From JBKECP01 sp047974765 (GTDB taxonomy: Bacteria; Pseudomonadota; Gammaproteobacteria; Pseudomonadales; Halieaceae): a stretch of DNA of 64,000 nucleotides. Made by a program: the position numbers and the translations under genes. The stretch spans positions 17,831 to 81,830 of the forward strand of contig JBKECP010000044.1 in the NCBI GenBank assembly GCA_047974765.1. The letters run 5' to 3'. Below the pieces are notes generated by a model, which had not been told where the DNA came from, did no database searches, and was given only the letters and a program-made list of their open reading frames with translations. Below are positions 62,012 to 64,000 of this stretch, piece after piece. Positions within the stretch are counted from its first letter, which is position 1, and each line of letters starts with the position of its first letter.

Positions 62012-62512
62012 TCAGCGCCTGAAGCGCTGATCCATTTTGCGGCCAAGCACTTGTGACATCTCCTTGAGTGCGCGCCGATAAACCTCGCGCTTGAAGGATA
62101 CAACCTGATTCAGCGGATACCAGTAACTAACCCATTGCCAATGATCGAACTCGGGCTTGTCATTGAGATCAAGGCGCACTGCATCATCGTTATCCAGCAT
62201 ACGCAGCAAAAACCACTTTTGTTTCTGACCGATACAAACCGGTGCCTGCCCCTTGCGAATAAAACGGCGTGGCAGGCGGTAACGGAGCCAACCCCGGGTT
62301 GAACCCAGAATCTCAACCGAATCAGGCTCAAGTCCAACTTCTTCCCTTAGCTCCCGAAACAGCGCTTCTCTGGGCGACTCACCACGATTGATACCGCCCT
62401 GGGGAAACTGCCAGGCATCCCGGCCACCAATTCGACGCGCCCATAGCAGCTGGCCGTTATCATTGGCAAGAATGATGCCTACATTGGGTCGAAAGCCGTC
62501 AGAATCTATCAC
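62012..62512 (-). CDS. rppH: RNA pyrophosphohydrolase RppH
   Basis: Nudix hydrolase that removes pyrophosphate from the 5' end of mRNA and starts decay. GTG 62512 gives VIDSDGFRPNVGIILANDNGQ, matching the E. coli start (MIDDDGYRPNVG). The frame allows a GTG four codons upstream (62524). The Nudix box GGINRGESPREALFRELREEVGL (residues 39-61) has all key residues, preceded by WQFPQ. The protein has 166 residues. It is the first gene of the rppH-ptsP operon and is divergent from the HAD gene. Confidence 0.96.
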   Translation of the reverse strand: MIDSDGFRPNVGIILANDNGQLLWARRIGGRDAWQFPQGGINRGESPREALFRELREEVGLEPDSVEILGSTRGWLRYRLPRRFIRKGQAPVCIGQKQKWFLLRMLDNDDAVRLDLNDKPEFDHWQWVSYWYPLNQVVSFKREVYRRALKEMSQVLGRKMDQRFRR

Positions 62513-62654
62513 CCTGATTACCACTTTTGTTATTGAATCGGGCTATTGTTCCACATTTTGCAGCGTCAGAGAAATTTACACTATTAAGGTTGTTTCGAGG
62601 AAATTTACAGACCTACAAACAAAGGCTATGCTGCCCCACCACTGCGGAGGCACC

Positions 62655-63308
62655 ATGACACTTGCCATCTTTGATCTTGACAACACACTTATCGCCGGTG
62701 ACAGCGACCATTTGTGGGGCTGCTATATCTGTGAACAGGGTATTGTTAAGCACGAGCGCTATCACCAGCAGAACGAGCAGTTTTATCGTGACTACCAGCA
62801 GGGCAAGCTGGACGTTGATGCCTACCTGCGCTTCGCACTGGCACCACTGGCAAACCAAAATGCCGATACACTGCAACGTTGGCATCAGGGCTTTATGAAC
62901 ACCAAAATTAAACCCATTATGCTGCCAGCAGCCCAGACACTGGTTGACAGTCACCGGGCGAAAAAGCATCAACTACTGATTATTACCGCCACCAATGAAT
63001 TTATTACCCGCCCTATTGCCACTGCTCTGGGCATCGACGAATTACTGGCCTGTGAGGGCGAACAAATAAACGGTCGCTACACCGGCAACCCCAAAGGTAT
63101 TCCCTCTTTTGCAGAAGGCAAAGTAGCGCGCTTGCAACAATGGTGCGAAACCAGAGGCGAAAACATGACCGACGCCTGGTTTTACTCAGACTCCCACAAC
63201 GACCTGCCCCTGTTATCACAGGTGGACAATCCCGTTGCCGTAGACCCGGACAATACCCTGCGCGCCCACGCCAAAGAGGCCGGGTGGCCGATAATTTCTT
63301 TACGGTAG
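62655..63308 (+). CDS. HAD-IB family phosphatase (SerB-like)
   Basis: A 217-residue HAD hydrolase starting at ATG 62655 with GGAGG four bases upstream. The frame is open to 62388, inside rppH, and that part is discarded. HAD motif I is IFDLDNTLIAGDSDHLW (Asp7 nucleophile, Asp9), motif II is LLIITATNEF and motif IV is YSDSHNDLPLLSQV. Its size and the YHQQNEQFYRDYQQGKLDVDAYLRF cap are typical of the HAD-IB group next to rppH in gammaproteobacteria. The substrate, perhaps a small phosphomonoester, is unknown. Confidence 0.92.
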   Translation: MTLAIFDLDNTLIAGDSDHLWGCYICEQGIVKHERYHQQNEQFYRDYQQGKLDVDAYLRFALAPLANQNADTLQRWHQGFMNTKIKPIMLPAAQTLVDSHRAKKHQLLIITATNEFITRPIATALGIDELLACEGEQINGRYTGNPKGIPSFAEGKVARLQQWCETRGENMTDAWFYSDSHNDLPLLSQVDNPVAVDPDNTLRAHAKEAGWPIISLR

Positions 63309-63814
63309 CTCGACGCGGACTGAAGTGGTCAATGCGGCTATCGAGCGTATCAAAAAGCACTGTACTCGGCTGCAATGGCAATAGATCATGAATATAGGCA
63401 CATATGTGTGCTATTAGATCTGGTTAATGACTACAGAGACCGACTCTCATCAAATCCTGGAAGCTATGAGGAGTTTCTTTCTGGCTAGACCCAGGACTTT
63501 GGCTTGCAGCACTTGCGTAGGCATTGGGCTGTAACACCTGGGCTTGAATCAGATTCAATATGACCGGGGCATTATTGACGAAGCTGCATGATCCATATCT
63601 TTAGAACCTGCTATGGCGATGCAATCTGCCAACCGCATTTTATTGGAGACCATAAACAACTAAAGCTGCTATTTCAGGAGGAGCATAAGAACACCATAGA
63701 GGCTTAGAAAAAAGGCATTACCGTACGAAAAACTGCTGACATAGTCGTTTGTAGTAGTTCAGACTTGATCTGACAGTTACCGGTCCGATGCAGGTGCTTT
63801 CTGTCAGGTCAGGT
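63309..63814. other. Region of about 500 bases without recognisable gene, leading into an insertion sequence
   Basis: Short frames only. Just after the HAD stop a 25-codon stretch (TEVVNAAIERIKKHCTRLQW) looks like the tail of a coding region but cannot be assigned. Near 63750-63776 the sequence TAGTAGTTCAGACTTGATC followed by TGACA looks like the terminal repeat of an IS481-type element, the rest of which runs off the window. Confidence 0.4.
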
Positions 63815-64000
63815 TCAGCCTACAAACTTTTCCTTCCAGATCTTTTGCCCGTCAAGCAACGTATCCATTGGCGTTCTGCCGCAGCACATTTTGCCCTGAT
63901 GGGTTCTTTCAGTGTTGTAGTAATTAAGCCAGCTGTCCAGATCAACTTGCAAATCCTCGATCGACTCGTAGATCTTTTTTCGGAACGTCACCTGGTAGAA
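63815..64000 (-). CDS. IS481-like transposase, C-terminal part, cut by window edge
   Basis: The minus-strand frame is open from the window edge to a TGA at 63815-63817 and gives 61 residues: FYQVTFRKKIYESIEDLQVDL, DSWLNYYNTERTHQGKMCC, GRTPMDTLLDGQKIWKEK. This is the end of the rve integrase-core domain. LNYYNTERTHQG carries the last part of the DDE region, and GRTPMDTLL is usual in the IS481 group. Whether the element is intact cannot be seen. It marks a second mobile-element border beside the rppH block. Confidence 0.8.
   Translation of the reverse strand, partial: FYQVTFRKKIYESIEDLQVDLDSWLNYYNTERTHQGKMCCGRTPMDTLLDGQKIWKEKFVG

Noticed and set aside
1..64000. CRISPR arrays, tRNA or rRNA genes, prophage or plasmid functions, toxin-antitoxin or defence genes
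   Set aside because: No regularly spaced repeats, no tRNA-like TPsiC/acceptor patterns and no typical proteins were found on reading either strand.

Overview
This 64 kb window is a stretch of ordinary chromosome from a heterotrophic, probably marine gammaproteobacterium. The organism call is inference. It rests on an enterobacterial-type thiamine phosphate synthase, the rppH-ptsP / lgt-thyA-folA neighbourhood, a TtpC-type TonB complex, several TonB-dependent receptors, a valine catabolism operon and an LPS core cluster. A member of the Cellvibrionales or a neighbouring order would fit. No tRNA, rRNA, CRISPR array, prophage or plasmid function was seen.

Layout. 1-5800: the 3' part of a DAHP synthase gene, a DUF481 outer-membrane protein, glutathione reductase, and an orphan ExeA/GspA-like ATPase with periplasmic repeats. 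5990-12191: a strong promoter, a TPP riboswitch and a compact, overlapping thiCOSGEFD operon covering both the pyrimidine and thiazole branches of thiamine synthesis. 12472-17993: the lower valine pathway (isobutyryl-CoA to propionyl-CoA) as one minus-strand operon, with the decayed remnant of an AraC regulator beside it. 18514-26576: assorted genes (DUF4136 lipoprotein, hydroxyacid dehydrogenase, ChrR-like cupin, SDR, UbiX, GNAT), then a ZnuD-like zinc receptor with a small DUF2946-like membrane protein and a YbaY-META lipoprotein. 26989-34220: an LPS core or oligosaccharide cluster with an ELM1 family protein, three glycosyltransferases, a YrbL-like kinase, an O-antigen ligase and a convergent GT2.

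34462-41662 looks like an uptake and activation module: hydrolase, acyl-CoA ligase, TonB receptor, sodium/solute symporter and a divergent TetR regulator. Two nearly identical palindromes (TTCAAC-N4-GTTGAA core) lie before the receptor and between the symporter and the regulator. They define a probable small regulon of unknown substrate, which is the best candidate here for an undescribed system. 41723-50323 holds an S10 peptidase, an MscS channel, a Gfo/Idh dehydrogenase, a GlpQ-like phosphodiesterase, the pyk-glk pair and a cold-shock gene with a strong bidirectional terminator. 50408-55510 is a complete six-gene TonB energy-transduction operon (DUF3450, TtpC-like, ExbB, ExbD, TonB, TPR).

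55845-63308 is a conserved housekeeping block (folA, thyA, lgt, ptsP, rppH, HAD hydrolase). Between lgt and ptsP is a genetic graveyard. An NRDE/TANGO2-family gene there carries a one-base deletion, a 516 bp insertion-sequence remnant flanked by CACTAA, and a 3' end lost at the junction with a decayed IS110 element. The window ends in the C-terminal part of an IS481-like transposase.
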